From Halapricum hydrolyticum (GTDB lineage Archaea > Halobacteriota > Halobacteria > Halobacteriales > Haloarculaceae), in assembly GCA_025517565.1 (NCBI GenBank), contig JAOPKD010000004.1, forward strand, positions 62,001-126,000: a stretch of 64,000 nucleotides of DNA, read 5' to 3'. Positions 63,240-64,000 of this stretch are shown here, in pieces. Under the pieces are notes generated by a model. The model did no database searches and had not been told where the DNA came from. It saw only the letters and a program-made list of their open reading frames with translations. A program made the position numbers and the translations under genes. The first letter of the stretch is position 1; every line of letters starts with the position of its first letter.

Positions 63240-64000
63240 GGAATCACCTCCGTCGTGCCGACGACGCCCACCACTGCCAGCTGGATCAACGCAAGCGGGA
63301 CCAGCCACAGGTAGAACACCGAGACGAGTTGTTCGATGCGCAACCGGGCCAGCACCGCCCGCAGGACCGTCAGCACGAACACGATCGCGAGGGTCTTCAC
63401 CAGGAAGACCCCGAATCCGATGACTGCGCCGGCAGTGCTACCGACGTCAGCGATCGCACCGGCGGGATACGGTCCGCCGAGAAACAGCGCCGACAGCAGT
63501 GCCGCGCCGACGACCAGCTCGACGTCCTTGGTCAACCGGAACAGCGCGAGCTTGCGGCCGGAGTACTCGACCAGCGGCCCCGTGACGAGTTCCGTCTCTG
63601 CCTCCGGTACGTCGAAGGGGATTCGCTCGAGCTTCGCCTGCAGCGAGAGCAGCGCCACGGCGAAGCCGATCGCGAACACCGGGATATACAGCGGCCGGGT
63701 CCCGACGAAGCTCGCGATACCGGAGACTGACCAGGTACCGGCGGCGACCGCCGGCGCGAGACACGCGAGGAAAAAGGGGATCTCGTAGCCGAACAGTTGC
63801 GTGAGCGTCCGGACGGTCCCGACCTGGCCGAAGGCGTTCCGGGAGTGCCAGCCGCCGAAGATCAGCGCGAACGACGGGATCGTCAGCAAGAAGAGGACGA
63901 CGATCAGATCGCCCTGGAACGCGAAGACGGCCTCAACGCTCCAGATCGGAACGTACAGGATGGGCGTCAGCACGCCGGCCAGCGCGACGATCGGGGCAGC
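63236..64000 (-). CDS. NuoH/EchB-like membrane subunit (runs off the right edge)
   Basis: 254 residues seen; the frame stays open to the last base, and the GTG at 63973 is internal. About seven helices. The quinone/coupling-site motif LERIPFDVPEAETELVTGPLVEYSG is characteristic of NuoH, HyfC and EchB. It joins the membrane arm to the catalytic part. The rest of its N-terminus, and probably the catalytic subunits, lie to the right. Confidence 0.87.
   Translation of the reverse strand, partial: AAPIVALAGVLTPILYVPIWSVEAVFAFQGDLIVVLFLLTIPSFALIFGGWHSRNAFGQVGTVRTLTQLFGYEIPFFLACLAPAVAAGTWSVSGIASFVGTRPLYIPVFAIGFAVALLSLQAKLERIPFDVPEAETELVTGPLVEYSGRKLALFRLTKDVELVVGAALLSALFLGGPYPAGAIADVGSTAGAVIGFGVFLVKTLAIVFVLTVLRAVLARLRIEQLVSVFYLWLVPLALIQLAVVGVVGTTEVIP

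Overview
The window is chromosomal DNA of a halophilic archaeon (class Halobacteria). The evidence is very high GC with strongly acidic predicted proteins, TATA boxes about 26 nt upstream of start codons (leaderless genes), archaeal replication and repair genes (PriL, Hjc, Lhr, UvrC), a fused PurN-PurH enzyme, a halorhodopsin, a PitA-type haem protein and many small haloarchaeal-only families. The genus cannot be fixed from sequence alone. A hydrogenase-like module on the right edge would suit a facultatively anaerobic or fermentative haloarchaeon.

Layout. 0-10 kb: MATE exporter, glyoxalase-like protein, Hjc resolvase, SWIM protein, an unusual membrane protein made of x-G-T-hydrophobic repeats, PriL, a haem b/molybdopterin fusion protein, the HAD-UPF0201-UPF0200 operon and a prenyl synthase. 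10-12.5 kb: dapA-dapB-dapD, the succinylase branch of lysine synthesis. 12.8-16 kb: three nucleotide-sugar epimerase-family genes led by a UDP-sulfoquinovose synthase homologue, under a leaderless promoter that carries a 21-bp palindrome. 16-19.9 kb: halorhodopsin, divergent purNH, archaeal CoaD, LWR-salt protein. 19.4-21.4 kb: three miniature inverted-repeat elements, a membrane gene framed by two of them, and tRNA-Lys(UUU) beside a copy of its own 3' end (old integration scar). 21.4-34 kb: ParB-HTH-like protein, citrate synthase, histidine kinase, SufS, IlvA, CspA, a glycosyltransferase, ASCH protein, SF1 helicase, a 52-residue zinc-finger gene, a regulator/membrane pair, UvrC. 34-43 kb: site-2 protease, DUF1059 protein, an enlarged PitA, an RND exporter, SufU.

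43.4-47.2 kb is a low-GC accessory island. It holds a Tat-exported protein next to a tiny three-helix membrane protein, a PadR regulator, a Tat-exported C39-like cysteine peptidase, a pilin-like protein and a broken duplicate of the peptidase's histidine region. 47.2-53.3 kb: membrane protein, Lhr helicase, and a Tat lipoprotein multicopper oxidase coupled to a 50-residue gene.

53.6-64 kb is the metabolic highlight. glpABC (anaerobic glycerol-3-phosphate dehydrogenase) converges on a minus-strand operon of NuoH-, ferredoxin-, NuoN-, NuoJ-, NuoK- and NuoL-like genes. A hydrogenase maturation protease gene (HycI type) sits inside that operon on the opposite strand. Together these suggest an energy-converting group 4 [NiFe] hydrogenase in a haloarchaeon. 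Its catalytic subunits should lie just beyond the right edge.
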